From NCBI RefSeq assembly GCF_903944925.1, contig NZ_CAJATU010000163.1:1-64000 (forward strand): 64,000 bases of DNA, written 5' to 3'. A program made the position numbers and the translations under genes. Below are positions 9,101 to 18,817 of this stretch, piece after piece. Origin of the DNA: an uncultured Rhodopila sp. (GTDB taxonomy: Bacteria; Pseudomonadota; Alphaproteobacteria; Acetobacterales; Acetobacteraceae). How positions within the stretch are numbered: position 1 is the first letter of the stretch; each line of letters starts with the position of its first letter. The notes under the pieces are model-generated. The model had not been told where the DNA came from, did not search any database, and saw only the letters and a list, made by a program, of their open reading frames with translations.

Positions 9101-9320
9101 TCGCTGCCTGGGCGCAGCCCGGCATCGCCGACGGGCGCTGCGGCCTGACGCCAACGCCATGTTTGCAAAAGTCACGCCAACGTTTTGAGCGCCACCCCTC
9201 TCGATTTGCGAGGCTTTTTGCCTGCTTGCCCGATGGAATGTTTCGCGAGCGTGGCACAGCCGATGCCGCTATACTGCTATCGCCGTCCGCGCCGGACGGC
9301 TCGGGCAGGAAATCGCCGCC

Positions 9321-10565
9321 ATGGACTCCAGCGCAACACCGATCGGGTCAAACCTCGAAGACACCCAACCGCCGCTTTCCATCCTGTATGTGCTGGACGC
9401 TTTCCCGGTGCTGTCAGAGACCTTCGTCACCAATGAGATACGGGCGATGCGGCGAATGGGGCACCGGATCGTGCCGTTCTCGCTGAGCCGTTACACCGGT
9501 CCCTGCCAGCCGGAAGACGAGGCGATGAAGGCTGAGACACTGCACCTGGCGGATGTCTCCACACTGCGCGCCGCCGCCTTTGCCGGGATGCACCCGCGCG
9601 GCATGGCCGCGGCATTGCGATTCGCAAATCGCCAGAAGGGCCTCAGGCCGCGGTCCCTGCTGCGGGCCGCCGCCCGGGTTGCGTTGGCCGCCCGACAGCA
9701 AGGATGCTCGCATTTGCATGCGCACTATGCCCACTCGACGGCGGCAACCGCCATCGCAGCGGCAGCTATCGGCGGCCTGACCTGTTCCTTTATCGGGCAC
9801 GGCTGCGATATTTACGGTGAATCGAGCGACCTGCCGCTGAAGCTGGCCTCGGCCGACGTGGTTTTCGCAACCTGCGAGGACATGGCGGCGGACTTCCGGC
9901 GAATGGCGCCGGCGGTGAACGTCCGCGTGGTGTCCTGCGGCACCGATCCGGAGCGGTTCGTCCCGGCCCCGGACGCTGGCAGCAACGGCCGTTTGCTGGC
10001 TGTCGGGCGGCTGGTCGAGCAGAAGGGCTATCCCGTACTGTTCGATGCTCTGGCGCGGCTGCCCGCGGACCGCCGGCCGGTGGTTGACGTCGTCGGCGGC
10101 GGCCCGATGGAGCAGGAGCTGAAACAGCTCGCCATGAGCACGGGTGTCGGCAGCAGCGTGCAGTTCCTCGGCCGCATGCCGAACAACTGGATCGCGCAGC
10201 AAGGCCCGCGCTACCAAGGGTTCCTGGCGCCGTACGTGGTATGCAAAGACAACGACAAGGACACCAGTCCGGTCGCGGTGAAGGAAGCGCTGGCCATGGG
10301 GCTGCCGGTGGTGGCCTCCTGGCTGATGGGGTTAAAGGAAAGCGTGAACGCATCCTGCGGACGGCATGTCGAGCCGGGCGACGCCGGGGACCTCGCCGAT
10401 GCCATCGCCTGGCTGGCCGGGTTGACCGCAGCGCAGCGGCAGGTGCTGGGCGCCGCCGGACGGCAGCATGCGCTGGCCAACTTGACCCTGGCGGCGCAGG
10501 CGGCAGGCAACACCGCGGCGATCCGCGAGGCTCAGGCGGCAAAGGCGCGGCGATGCGCCGCCTGA
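9321..10565 (+). CDS. Family 4 glycosyltransferase (colanic-acid/exopolysaccharide type)
   Basis: A 414-aa GT-B glycosyltransferase. The N-terminal region contains SETFVTNEIRAMRRMGH, typical of colanic-acid-type WcaL/AmsK-like enzymes. HAHYAHSTAATA follows, then the donor domain with VGRLVEQKGYPVLFDAL, GGGPMEQEL and SPVAVKEALAMGLPVVAS, which includes the EX7E-like pattern. It has no membrane segment. The AGGA-like ribosome site before 9321 fits this start. Its end overlaps the start of the flippase gene by 13 bp, so the two are co-translated and likely act on the same lipid-linked intermediate. Confidence 0.88.
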   Translation: MDSSATPIGSNLEDTQPPLSILYVLDAFPVLSETFVTNEIRAMRRMGHRIVPFSLSRYTGPCQPEDEAMKAETLHLADVSTLRAAAFAGMHPRGMAAALRFANRQKGLRPRSLLRAAARVALAARQQGCSHLHAHYAHSTAATAIAAAAIGGLTCSFIGHGCDIYGESSDLPLKLASADVVFATCEDMAADFRRMAPAVNVRVVSCGTDPERFVPAPDAGSNGRLLAVGRLVEQKGYPVLFDALARLPADRRPVVDVVGGGPMEQELKQLAMSTGVGSSVQFLGRMPNNWIAQQGPRYQGFLAPYVVCKDNDKDTSPVAVKEALAMGLPVVASWLMGLKESVNASCGRHVEPGDAGDLADAIAWLAGLTAAQRQVLGAAGRQHALANLTLAAQAAGNTAAIREAQAAKARRCAA

Positions 10566-12028
10566 TCGGGTTCGTCGAGCTGATCCCGAGCGGGCTGCGG
10601 GCAACCTTGCTCTATGCGGCGGCGATGGCCTGGATCAAGGGCCTGTCGATGGTGACGATCCCGGTGCTGACCTCAATGCTGACGCCGGCGCAGTTCGGCC
10701 GTCTCGAACTGCTATCCTCGGCCGCCGAGATCGGCGGGCTGATAACCGGCGCCGGGCTGGTCGATACGCTGTTCCGCTTCGCTTCGGCCCCGGGTGCGGC
10801 CGGACGGCGAGCGGGCGCGGAGGTCGCTGGACTGTCGCTGTTCATCGCCTCCGCGGGCGTCGTAGCCGTCGTCTTTCTGTCGCCGATGATCGCGGCGGCG
10901 ATGCCGCTGGCGACACCGAGCAGCGACATCGTGCTGCTGGGCATCGCCGTGGCCCTGGATTCCACGATCGGGGTTCCGCTCGGCTGGCTGCGGATGCACC
11001 AGCGGGCCGGCGCATTCGCCGCCCTGTCGATGGCGCGGGCCGCGCTACAGGCCGCACTGCTGGTGGCGCTGGTGGTGACCGGCCATGGCGTCGCGGGCGT
11101 GCTGTGGGCCGGATGCGTGACGACGCTGATCATCGCCTCGGTGCTGACGGTGCGCCAGAAGCGCGAAACCGGCATCGTGTTTGCCCCGGCCGCCAGCCTG
11201 CGGCTGCTGGCGTACGGACTGCCGCTGATTGGCAGCGGGCTGGCGGCGTTCGTCCTGGGCACGGCGGACCGCTGGCTGCTGGCTGGGACGGTGTCGGCGG
11301 CGGCGCTGGGACAGTACGGGCTGGCCGCGAAGATCGCGATGATTACGGCGATGCTGGCGCAGCCGTTCGAGATGTGGTGGTACCCGCAGCGCCTCGGCCT
11401 GGTGGACTCGCCGGAGGGGCTGGCGCGGTCGAGCCGGGTGGTGAGTGCCGGGGCGGCCGGGTTGCTGTGCGCCGGGGCGGCGACGGCGCTGGCCAGCCCG
11501 TGGCTGATCACGCTGCTGGCGCCCCCGAGCTACGCTCCCGCGCAGATGATGGTGCCGTTCCTGGTGCTGTCGCTGGTGCTTCAGTTGCTGAGCAGCATGG
11601 CGAACGCGGGATGCTACGCGCGGAAGACCAGCAACCTGACGATGGGGATCAACACGGTCGCGGCGGCGATCACGCTGGCGCTGTATCTGCTGCTGATCCC
11701 GCGCATGGGGGTGTACGGCGCAATCGCGGCGACGGTGGCAGGACAGGCAACGCGGCTGGCGATGTTCGCAACTATTTCGCAGCGGACGGTGCCGTTGCAG
11801 TGGCCACTGGTCCGGCTATCCGCCGTGGCGATTGCCGGCGTGGTGGCGGGGGCCGCTCCTTTGGTCCTGGGGATCGACGCGACCGGTGCCGGGGTGGGCG
11901 CGGCGGCGCTTCTTGTAACGGCTGTCCAGGCGCTGCCGATCATCCTGGGGAATGGGAATATCGTTTCGGTGCTTCGGCGGGTGACGCGGGGGAAAGCTGA
12001 ACTGAGGCAGTCGTCCGCCGGGGCGTGA
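10553..12028 (+). CDS. Wzx-type polysaccharide flippase (MOP superfamily)
   Basis: A 491-aa polytopic membrane protein with about 12-14 hydrophobic helices and few charges outside short loops, characteristic of lipid-linked oligosaccharide flippases of the MVF/MATE-like superfamily. The N-terminal helix contains AWIKGLSMVTIPVLTSMLTP, matching the usual start of these transporters (an early helix ending in ..LTP..FG). It would flip undecaprenyl-linked repeat units across the inner membrane for the export system at 4-6 kb. The start lies inside the end of the upstream glycosyltransferase gene. No Wzy polymerase or initiating sugar-phosphate transferase is in the window. Confidence 0.85.
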   Translation: MRRLIGFVELIPSGLRATLLYAAAMAWIKGLSMVTIPVLTSMLTPAQFGRLELLSSAAEIGGLITGAGLVDTLFRFASAPGAAGRRAGAEVAGLSLFIASAGVVAVVFLSPMIAAAMPLATPSSDIVLLGIAVALDSTIGVPLGWLRMHQRAGAFAALSMARAALQAALLVALVVTGHGVAGVLWAGCVTTLIIASVLTVRQKRETGIVFAPAASLRLLAYGLPLIGSGLAAFVLGTADRWLLAGTVSAAALGQYGLAAKIAMITAMLAQPFEMWWYPQRLGLVDSPEGLARSSRVVSAGAAGLLCAGAATALASPWLITLLAPPSYAPAQMMVPFLVLSLVLQLLSSMANAGCYARKTSNLTMGINTVAAAITLALYLLLIPRMGVYGAIAATVAGQATRLAMFATISQRTVPLQWPLVRLSAVAIAGVVAGAAPLVLGIDATGAGVGAAALLVTAVQALPIILGNGNIVSVLRRVTRGKAELRQSSAGA

Positions 12029-12094
12029 AGGTTCAGACCGGGTTCGACCATCGCCGCAACGGACCTGGCTGGCCGGGTCCGGATCCGCGACGCC

Positions 12095-12126
12095 CCGTCA
12101 TGCCGGCCATCCGGCCACCATGACGG
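12095..12126. terminator. Hairpin between convergent genes
   Basis: CCGTCATG and CATGACGG form perfect outer arms, with a GC-rich inner stem around an AT loop. It lies 70-100 bp after the flippase stop and 20-50 bp after the SphA-like stop on the other strand, so it could end both transcripts. There is no U-tract. Confidence 0.45.
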
Positions 12127-12144
12127 CAACGGCGCGGTCAGGTA

Positions 12145-13050
12145 TTACAACGGCACAACGAACCGGACATTGAAGAAGTTGCCGGCGACATCGTTCCTGG
12201 TGTAAAGGTTGTGATTCCATTCTGCAATCACACCGATACCGCCGAACTGATAGCCGACCAAGGGGCCCAGGCCAAAGTTGGTGACGATGCTGTTCGGCAC
12301 CGATGCGCCATTCAGGGTATCGGCATTGAACTGATTCTCCTGATGCGCTCCCACCCCGAACGTCCACTTGCCGAAGGTCTTGGCGACCGTGTAGTCGGCG
12401 GCAAACTCGTTGCCGGAACGGTAGCTGCCGCCCGGCGTGCTGCTGGAAGTGACCGGGAAGGCAACATGCAGATCGGCGCTGAGATTCCAGCCATCGTGCA
12501 GCCAACTGAAAGCCAGATCAGGCTGCAGGGCGGTAAAGTCGTTGCCGGACGGCAGGCCGCCGCGCCAGTTACTGGTGTTAACCGTGGAGGAGGCCGTGGG
12601 AAGATAGACCTCAAGCCCGGCCTTGATGTGATAATCGCCGAATGTCCAGGCCAACTGACCCGGAACCAGGATCGTATTGAACGTTCCCCAGTTTCCCTGG
12701 CCCGGCGGACGGCCATAGCCGGAATCGACCGAGGTATAATCGAACGGCTGCGCAATGGCGACCGCATAATCCGCGCCCAGGATTTTCACGCCGGTCGACC
12801 ACAGAACGATCGGCACCCCGACAAACGCCGTCAGGCCGGTGTTCGGCGCCTGTTTGTTGCCCGGACTGTACAGGTTATATTGGGCGAGGTAGTTGTCCAG
12901 CACGAAGTAGACGCCGGGGGGCGGCAGCGCACCGGCCGCGAGGCCCTCATTGACGCCGCGCAAATACGGGTCCCACAGTTGTTCCGCGGACGCCTGAGTG
13001 GCAAACGCCGCCGCTCCGGCCATAACGACAGCAGATAGAAGTTTTTTCAC
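12145..13050 (-). CDS. SphA/COG4313-family exported protein (phenol-degradation 'meta pathway' type)
   Basis: A 301-aa protein with a clear Sec signal (MKKLLSAVVMAGAAAFATQASA, cut before EQLWDP). The mature part is rich in aromatic residues and Gly/Asn, with alternating strands and a terminal hydrophobic strand (FFNVRFVVPL) as in outer-membrane beta-barrels. The family is annotated as transporter-like or 'meta-pathway phenol degradation' proteins, and is often found with alcohol- or aromatic-oxidation genes. The start is GTG with GAGGGG upstream. It diverges from a two-component pair across a region with a perfect palindrome, which suggests control by that response regulator. The transported substrate is unknown. 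Confidence 0.75.
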   Translation of the reverse strand: MKKLLSAVVMAGAAAFATQASAEQLWDPYLRGVNEGLAAGALPPPGVYFVLDNYLAQYNLYSPGNKQAPNTGLTAFVGVPIVLWSTGVKILGADYAVAIAQPFDYTSVDSGYGRPPGQGNWGTFNTILVPGQLAWTFGDYHIKAGLEVYLPTASSTVNTSNWRGGLPSGNDFTALQPDLAFSWLHDGWNLSADLHVAFPVTSSSTPGGSYRSGNEFAADYTVAKTFGKWTFGVGAHQENQFNADTLNGASVPNSIVTNFGLGPLVGYQFGGIGVIAEWNHNLYTRNDVAGNFFNVRFVVPL

Positions 13051-13151
13051 AGCCCGTTACCCCTCAAATTCGCTTCTTGTTGGTAATCGTCTTGCACAGC
13101 AAACGTAAGCGATCAACCCGGCTTTGTAGCGATTCCGTCATTTTTCGGATG

Positions 13152-13171
13152 CCTACGACCTTTGTCGTAGG
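13152..13171. promoter_or_regulatory. Perfect 8-bp-arm palindrome between SphA-like gene and two-component system
   Basis: CCTACGAC-CTTT-GTCGTAGG is an exact inverted repeat. It lies about 100 bp upstream of the SphA-like GTG and 140 bp upstream of the kinase gene. The position and spacing fit a dimeric NarL/LuxR-type regulator site; the assignment to the response regulator at 14611 is inference. Confidence 0.5.
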
Positions 13172-13312
13172 TTTGACCGGGTTCGTTGCCTTTCCGCCGC
13201 AGCGTCCCGCGCCTGGCGCCGGTTGTCGTATTTTCGGTGTATCGGATACGCTGTTCATCAGCGGCCGCGTTCCGAAGCCGTAAGTAACCGACCCGGAGGA
13301 GAGACAGAGACA

Positions 13313-14614
13313 ATGTCATTGCGCGTCAGGCTGGTCCTGTGGCTCGGCTGCATACTGGCCGTCACGCTGGCCCTTGGCTGTGGGCTCGCCGGATGGCGCG
13401 CCGGCACATCCGTGCGAGCCGAAATGCAGGCCGCCGTCAGCGCGGGACAACAGACCATCGCCAACACCATCGCCGAAACGGCAGGCACCCCGGACGAACT
13501 CCGTCGTCTGATCGCCACCTTCAACGGCAACCGGCACATCAGGGCAGTCCTCCGCGACGGCCAAGGCGCCGTCGTTGCTGACTCAGCCCTCCAGCCTCCC
13601 GCCCGTCCGGTTCCCGGCTGGTTCCTGCGGCTCGTCGGCCCGCATCTGCCGCCGGGGGTCATGCCAGTCCCCGGTGGCTCGATCACGCTAACGGCCGAAC
13701 CGTCGAACGAAGTGGGGGAGGTGTGGGACCAGGCGGCCGACGCAATGCGGACGCTGGCGCTATTCTTCGCGTTGAGTGTGCTGCTGATCCATTGGACGGT
13801 TGGTCGCGCCCTGGCGCCGCTCGCGCGGCTTTCCGCGTCGTTCGAGCGGATCGGGGCGGGCGACTACGCGGCGCGGATCGACCCGGCGGGACCGCCCGAA
13901 CTGGCCCGCCTCGCCGAGGGCTTCAATCGCATGGCGGAGCAGCTTGGCCAGGCGGAATCGCAGAACCGGACGCTGCGCGAGCAAATGCTGACCCTGCAGG
14001 AGGAGGAGCGCGCCGAGCTCGCCCGCGACCTGCACGACGAAGTCGGTCCCTTCCTGTTTGCCGCCGCCATCGATGCGGCGACCATTCCCGGCATGCTGGC
14101 CGCGGGCCAGGCCACCGAAGCGGAGGAGCGCGCCGATTCGATCCGCGACGCGGTCGCCCACATGCAAACCCAAATCCGCTCCATCCTCGGGCGCCTGCGC
14201 CCGCTCAGTTTCGGATCGATTGGTCTCGCCGAGGCCATTGGAAATATCATCGTGTTCTGGCGGAGCCGCCACCCTGGCATCACTTTTGTCAGTGATATCG
14301 AGGACGATGACTCGCTGGATGAAGCAGCCCGTGCCACGGTATGCAGGGTGGTGCAGGAGAGTGTCTGCAACGCGCTCCGCCACGGCACCCCCGGGCGCAT
14401 CGACATCCGCGTGACGCGCGATGCGGACGGCCTGCTGGTTCGGGTGGACGATGACGGCGCCGGCCCGGGTGCGGACGGTGTGACGCCGGGGTTCGGTCTG
14501 GTTGGGATGCGGGAACGGGTGCAGGCACAGTGCGGGACATTGGCGATCGCCGCGCGCGATGGCGGACGCGGATTGGCGGTGACGGCGCGGCTGCCGCGGG
14601 AGGCCGCGGCATGA
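13313..14614 (+). CDS. NarX/UhpB-type sensor histidine kinase
   Basis: A 433-aa membrane sensor kinase. A first membrane helix (LVLWLGCILAVTLALGCGLAG) is followed by a periplasmic sensor loop (about residues 30-145), a second helix (LALFFALSVLLIHWTVG), a HAMP linker (RALAPLARLSASFERIGAGD), and a HisKA_3 dimerisation domain with the phospho-acceptor His in ELARDLHDEVGP. The ATP-binding domain has an N-box (VVQESVCNALRHG) and a G-box (DDDGAGPG..FGLVGMRER). This HisKA_3 class pairs with LuxR/NarL regulators, as here. The ATG at 13313 follows GGAGGAGAG. The signal is unknown; neighbours suggest an organic acid or aromatic substrate. Confidence 0.92.
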   Translation: MSLRVRLVLWLGCILAVTLALGCGLAGWRAGTSVRAEMQAAVSAGQQTIANTIAETAGTPDELRRLIATFNGNRHIRAVLRDGQGAVVADSALQPPARPVPGWFLRLVGPHLPPGVMPVPGGSITLTAEPSNEVGEVWDQAADAMRTLALFFALSVLLIHWTVGRALAPLARLSASFERIGAGDYAARIDPAGPPELARLAEGFNRMAEQLGQAESQNRTLREQMLTLQEEERAELARDLHDEVGPFLFAAAIDAATIPGMLAAGQATEAEERADSIRDAVAHMQTQIRSILGRLRPLSFGSIGLAEAIGNIIVFWRSRHPGITFVSDIEDDDSLDEAARATVCRVVQESVCNALRHGTPGRIDIRVTRDADGLLVRVDDDGAGPGADGVTPGFGLVGMRERVQAQCGTLAIAARDGGRGLAVTARLPREAAA

Positions 14615-15222
14615 AAGCGCTGCTGATCGACGATCATGCCATTGTGCTCAGCGGCTTGCGCCGTCTGTTCGCCGCCTTGCCGCAGTTCGCCATCTTCGAA
14701 GCGGCGAACGGGCGCGATGCGCTGGGTCTGGTGCAGTCCGAACGTCCGGATCTTGTGGTGCTCGACCTCAACCTTCCGGGCATCGGCGGGTTCGAGTTGC
14801 TGCGGCGCATCCTGCTGGAATACCCGGCGGCGCGGGTGTTGGTCTTGAGCATGCACACCGAGGCGCGCTACGCCAGCCGCGCCATCCAGGCGGGTGCCCG
14901 CGGATATGTCAGCAAGAATGCCGCGCCGGCGGAACTGCTCAAGGCGCTGCGGGTGGTGGCGGAGGGCGGCCGGTATATCGAGAACGACGTCGCACAGGCC
15001 ATGGCGCTGAACACCGTGGCTGCAGCCGATGGGAGTGCGGCACTGACCGAGCGGGATCTCGAGATCGTGCGTTTGCTTGGCGCCGGCCGGTCGTTGCACG
15101 AAATAGCGGGCGTTCTGGGGATTGGGTACAAGACTGTCGCCAACAGCTGTACTCAGATCAAGGCGAAGCTGGGCGTCAGCCGGACGGCCGATTTGATCCG
15201 CTTGGGTGCGATCGCCGGATAA
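14611..15222 (+). CDS. NarL/FixJ-family response regulator
   Basis: A 203-aa regulator. The receiver domain has the acidic pair Asp7-Asp8, the phospho-acceptor Asp52 (VVLDLNLPG) and the switch Lys in GYVSKNAAP. The C-terminal LuxR helix-turn-helix reads LTERDLEIVRLLGAGRSLHE, with the recognition helix in IGYKTVANSCTQIKAKLG. The start overlaps the kinase stop (ATGA), so the two form one coupled system. Candidate targets are the divergent SphA-like gene and the downstream liv-type operon, which begins 98 bp further on. The palindrome at 13152 is a plausible binding site. Confidence 0.92.
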   Translation: MKALLIDDHAIVLSGLRRLFAALPQFAIFEAANGRDALGLVQSERPDLVVLDLNLPGIGGFELLRRILLEYPAARVLVLSMHTEARYASRAIQAGARGYVSKNAAPAELLKALRVVAEGGRYIENDVAQAMALNTVAAADGSAALTERDLEIVRLLGAGRSLHEIAGVLGIGYKTVANSCTQIKAKLGVSRTADLIRLGAIAG

Positions 15223-15320
15223 ACCGGACCAGGCGGACATTGACGCACGCCGAAGCGCCAACCTATCCTTCCTCCTAACAATAAGGGCCGATCCGGCCCG
15301 CTTCAGGGAGGCCGACGGCA

Positions 15321-16202
15321 GTGGAAGACGCTGCGCGCATATTGCAGCTTGTCGTCAATGGTGCCGCCTCCGGCTGCATCTACGGGCTGATCGCGCTCGG
15401 CTTCGTGCTGATCTACAAAGCCACCGAAATGGTGAACTTCGCCCAGGGCGATATCATGATGCTCGGCGGCTTCGTCGCCTTCAGCCTTATCGCGTGGTTT
15501 CACCTGCCTTACTGGATCGGCGCACTGCTCGCGGTTATCATTACCGCCGCGTTCGGCTACGCGCTCGATGCCATTGTCTTGCGGCGCGTCATCGGCCAGC
15601 CGCAGTTCGCGGTGGTGATGCTGACATTGGGACTCGGCTTCATCTTCCGCGCCGCGGCCGGGATCACCTGGGGTTACGATTCCGTCGGCTTCAATACGCC
15701 GTTCACCAACAAGACGGTCAATATCGGCGGCCTCGTGCTGGGCGAGGACAATCTGTCGATCATTGTCGGCACTTTGCTGCTGTGCGGCGTACTGTATTTG
15801 TTTTTCAGCAGGACCCGTATCGGCATCGCCATGCAGGCGGCTTCGCAGAACCAGCTTGCGGCCTACTACATGGGCATCCCGGTGCGCACGATCTTCTCCC
15901 TGATCTGGGCGATCAGCGCGGGAGTAGCGTGTCTGGCCGGGATTCTGCTGTCGCCGGTTTCGATGATCGACGTCAACATGGGCGGCCTCGCGATCAAGGC
16001 ATTCGCCGCAGCCGTCATCGGTGGCTTCGGCAGCATCCCGGGATCGCTGGTGGGTGGCGTCATCGTCGGCATCGTCGAGCAATTCGCCGGCTACAAGCTG
16101 CCGGCCGGCTTCCAGGAGGTGACATCCAACGTCGTCCTGCTGCTGATGTTGTTCATCCGGCCGCAAGGGCTATTCGCGGAACGCATGGGGAAGCGCGTCT
16201 GA
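15321..16202 (+). CDS. livH: Branched-chain amino acid-type ABC transporter permease LivH
   Basis: A 293-aa inner-membrane permease with eight or more hydrophobic helices. The N-terminus has the conserved LVVNGAASGCIYGLIALGF segment of LivH. The coupling region near residues 200-225 includes the KAFAAAVIGGFGSIPG motif that contacts the ATPases. The start is GTG with GGGAGG eight bases upstream. It overlaps livM by one base. By family it imports branched-chain amino acids or, in proteobacteria such as this, often organic acids, amides or aromatics; the adenylate-forming neighbour hints at a carboxylic acid. Confidence 0.93.
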   Translation: MEDAARILQLVVNGAASGCIYGLIALGFVLIYKATEMVNFAQGDIMMLGGFVAFSLIAWFHLPYWIGALLAVIITAAFGYALDAIVLRRVIGQPQFAVVMLTLGLGFIFRAAAGITWGYDSVGFNTPFTNKTVNIGGLVLGEDNLSIIVGTLLLCGVLYLFFSRTRIGIAMQAASQNQLAAYYMGIPVRTIFSLIWAISAGVACLAGILLSPVSMIDVNMGGLAIKAFAAAVIGGFGSIPGSLVGGVIVGIVEQFAGYKLPAGFQEVTSNVVLLLMLFIRPQGLFAERMGKRV

Positions 16203-17278
16203 TGCGCCACCTGTTCCGCACCGATTACCGGCAGGACATCGCGCTGTGGCGGCATAACGGGGACCGGTTCTGGTACGGGCTACTGGTCCTGAGCGTGCTG
16301 GTCGCCCCGGCCGTTCTGGGCGAGTTCTATATCGGCGAACTGGGCGCGGTTTTCATCTTCGCTATTGCCGGCGTCGGGCTGATGCTGTTGGTGGGCTACA
16401 CTGGCCTGATCAGCCTTGGCCACGCGGCGTTCCTGGGCATCGGCGCCTATACGAACGCCGTGCTACTGGCGCAAGGCGTGCCGTTCCTGGTCACGCTCCC
16501 GGTTGCCGGCCTGTTCACCGCGCTGTGCGGTGCCGCCATCGGGCGCCCGACGCTGCGCATGAGCGGGCTGTATCTGGCCATCGCCACGTTGGCCTTCGGC
16601 AGCATTGTCGGCACGGTTTTCCAGAAATGGACCGCGGTAACCGGAGGCTTCGACGGCTTCGCAGTGCCGGCCCCGTATGTCTTCGGTATCTCCATCGATG
16701 GCGCCACCGGGATCTACTACGTCTCGCTGGCGGTCCTCGTGCTGGTGTTGTTCGTCGCTGCCAACCTGCTGCGCTCGCCCACCGGCCGCGCCCTGGTGGC
16801 GATCCGGGATAGCGAGGTGTCCGCGCAGAGCATGGGCATCCACCTGGCGCGGTACAAGACGTTGGCCTTCGCGATCAGTGCCGGAATGACGGGACTGGCG
16901 GGGGCATTGTTCGCCCATTACGTGCGGTATCTGGCCCCGGACGCCTTCGACGTATTGCTGTCGGTTCAGTTCGTTACCATCGTCTTTGTCGGCGGCCTGG
17001 GGTCGCTTCGCGGGGCCGTGCTGGGGGCGATGTTTGTTCGCCTGCTGCCGCAGTTCATCGCCGTGGTGCGCGACGACTTGCCGTTTGGCATCGGGCGGCT
17101 GCCGGGACTGGAGCCGTCGCTATTTGGCTTGACCCTGGTGCTGGTAATTCTGTTCCAGCCCGGTGGCCTGAACGGCATGTGGCTTAAAACCAAACAATGG
17201 TTCCAGGCATTCCCGTTCAAGCGCCAGGCCAGCTTCCGCCGGCAGAAAACCTATGCGCGATCGGAGCGGCTGAGATGA
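16202..17278 (+). CDS. livM: Branched-chain amino acid-type ABC transporter permease LivM
   Basis: A 358-aa permease with about nine or ten membrane helices. The second permease signature is GYTGLISLGHAAFLGIGAY, and the coupling-helix region contains FVGGLGSLRGAVLGA. It partners LivH to form the transmembrane channel. The ATG shares one base with the livH stop, and its end overlaps the livG start (ATGA), showing tight translational coupling. The N-terminus has an extra 25-residue hydrophilic stretch before the first helix, common in LivM. Confidence 0.93.
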   Translation: MRHLFRTDYRQDIALWRHNGDRFWYGLLVLSVLVAPAVLGEFYIGELGAVFIFAIAGVGLMLLVGYTGLISLGHAAFLGIGAYTNAVLLAQGVPFLVTLPVAGLFTALCGAAIGRPTLRMSGLYLAIATLAFGSIVGTVFQKWTAVTGGFDGFAVPAPYVFGISIDGATGIYYVSLAVLVLVLFVAANLLRSPTGRALVAIRDSEVSAQSMGIHLARYKTLAFAISAGMTGLAGALFAHYVRYLAPDAFDVLLSVQFVTIVFVGGLGSLRGAVLGAMFVRLLPQFIAVVRDDLPFGIGRLPGLEPSLFGLTLVLVILFQPGGLNGMWLKTKQWFQAFPFKRQASFRRQKTYARSERLR

Positions 17279-18041
17279 GCCTGTTCCAGGCTCGGGATCT
17301 CTCCGTTCGTTTCGGCGGCATCCGCGCCGTCGATGCGGTCAGCTTCGACGTGCATCAAGGCGAGGTCTTTTCCATCATCGGCCCGAACGGCGCGGGCAAG
17401 ACGACGATCTTCAACCTGATCAGCCGGATCTACAATGCGACCTCGGGAAAGCTGTTCTTTGAGGGGAAGGAGTTCACCCGCACCCCGGCCTGGCAGATAG
17501 CCGGCCTCGGCATCGCCCGCACCTTCCAGAACATCGAGTTGTTTCCCAACGCCACCCTCCTGCAAAATCTTCTGATCGGCCGGCACTGTCATTCCAGAGC
17601 CGTCTTTATCGCCGAACTCGGCTTCCTGCCATCGGTGCGCAAAGCGGAGTTGCGCCACCGGGAGAAAGTCGAAGACGTCATCGCCTTCCTGGGCCTGGAG
17701 CGTTACCGTGACTCGCTGATCGCCAACCTGCCCTATGGTGTGCGCAAGGTGGTCGAACTGGGCCGCGCGTTATGCATCGAACCAAAGCTTTTGTTGCTGG
17801 ACGAGCCATCTTCTGGCCTGAACGTTGAAGAAACGGAAGGCATGGGGTTCTGGATCGACGACATCAAGAAAGACCTTGGCATCACTGTGATCATGGTGGA
17901 GCACGACATGTCGCTGGTGAACCAGGTTTCCGACCGGGTGATGGCGCTGAACTACGGCAAGGTATTGGCGATGGGCACGCCGCAGGCGGTGCAATCTCAT
18001 CCGGAGGTTGTCAAAGCCTATCTCGGGGCGGAGGTCGATGC

Positions 18042-18045
<4 letters not shown>
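17275..18045 (+). CDS. livG: Branched-chain amino acid-type ABC transporter ATP-binding protein LivG
   Basis: A 256-aa ABC ATPase with Walker A GPNGAGKTT, a Q-loop near FQNIELFPNATLLQN, Walker B LLLLDEPSSGL and the H-loop VEHDM. The signature region is LPYGVRKVVELGRAL rather than LSGGQ, as is usual for LivG proteins. It powers the LivHM permease together with LivF. The start and stop overlap their neighbours by four bases (ATGA on both sides). Confidence 0.93.
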
Positions 18046-18815
<770 letters not shown>

Positions 18816-18817
18816 AC

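Noticed and set aside
12061-12130. Third copy of the palindromic repeat family
   Set aside because: It has GGCCGG words and a good hairpin, but the block order CCACGA...GGCAAAG is missing. Treated as a terminator-like stem.
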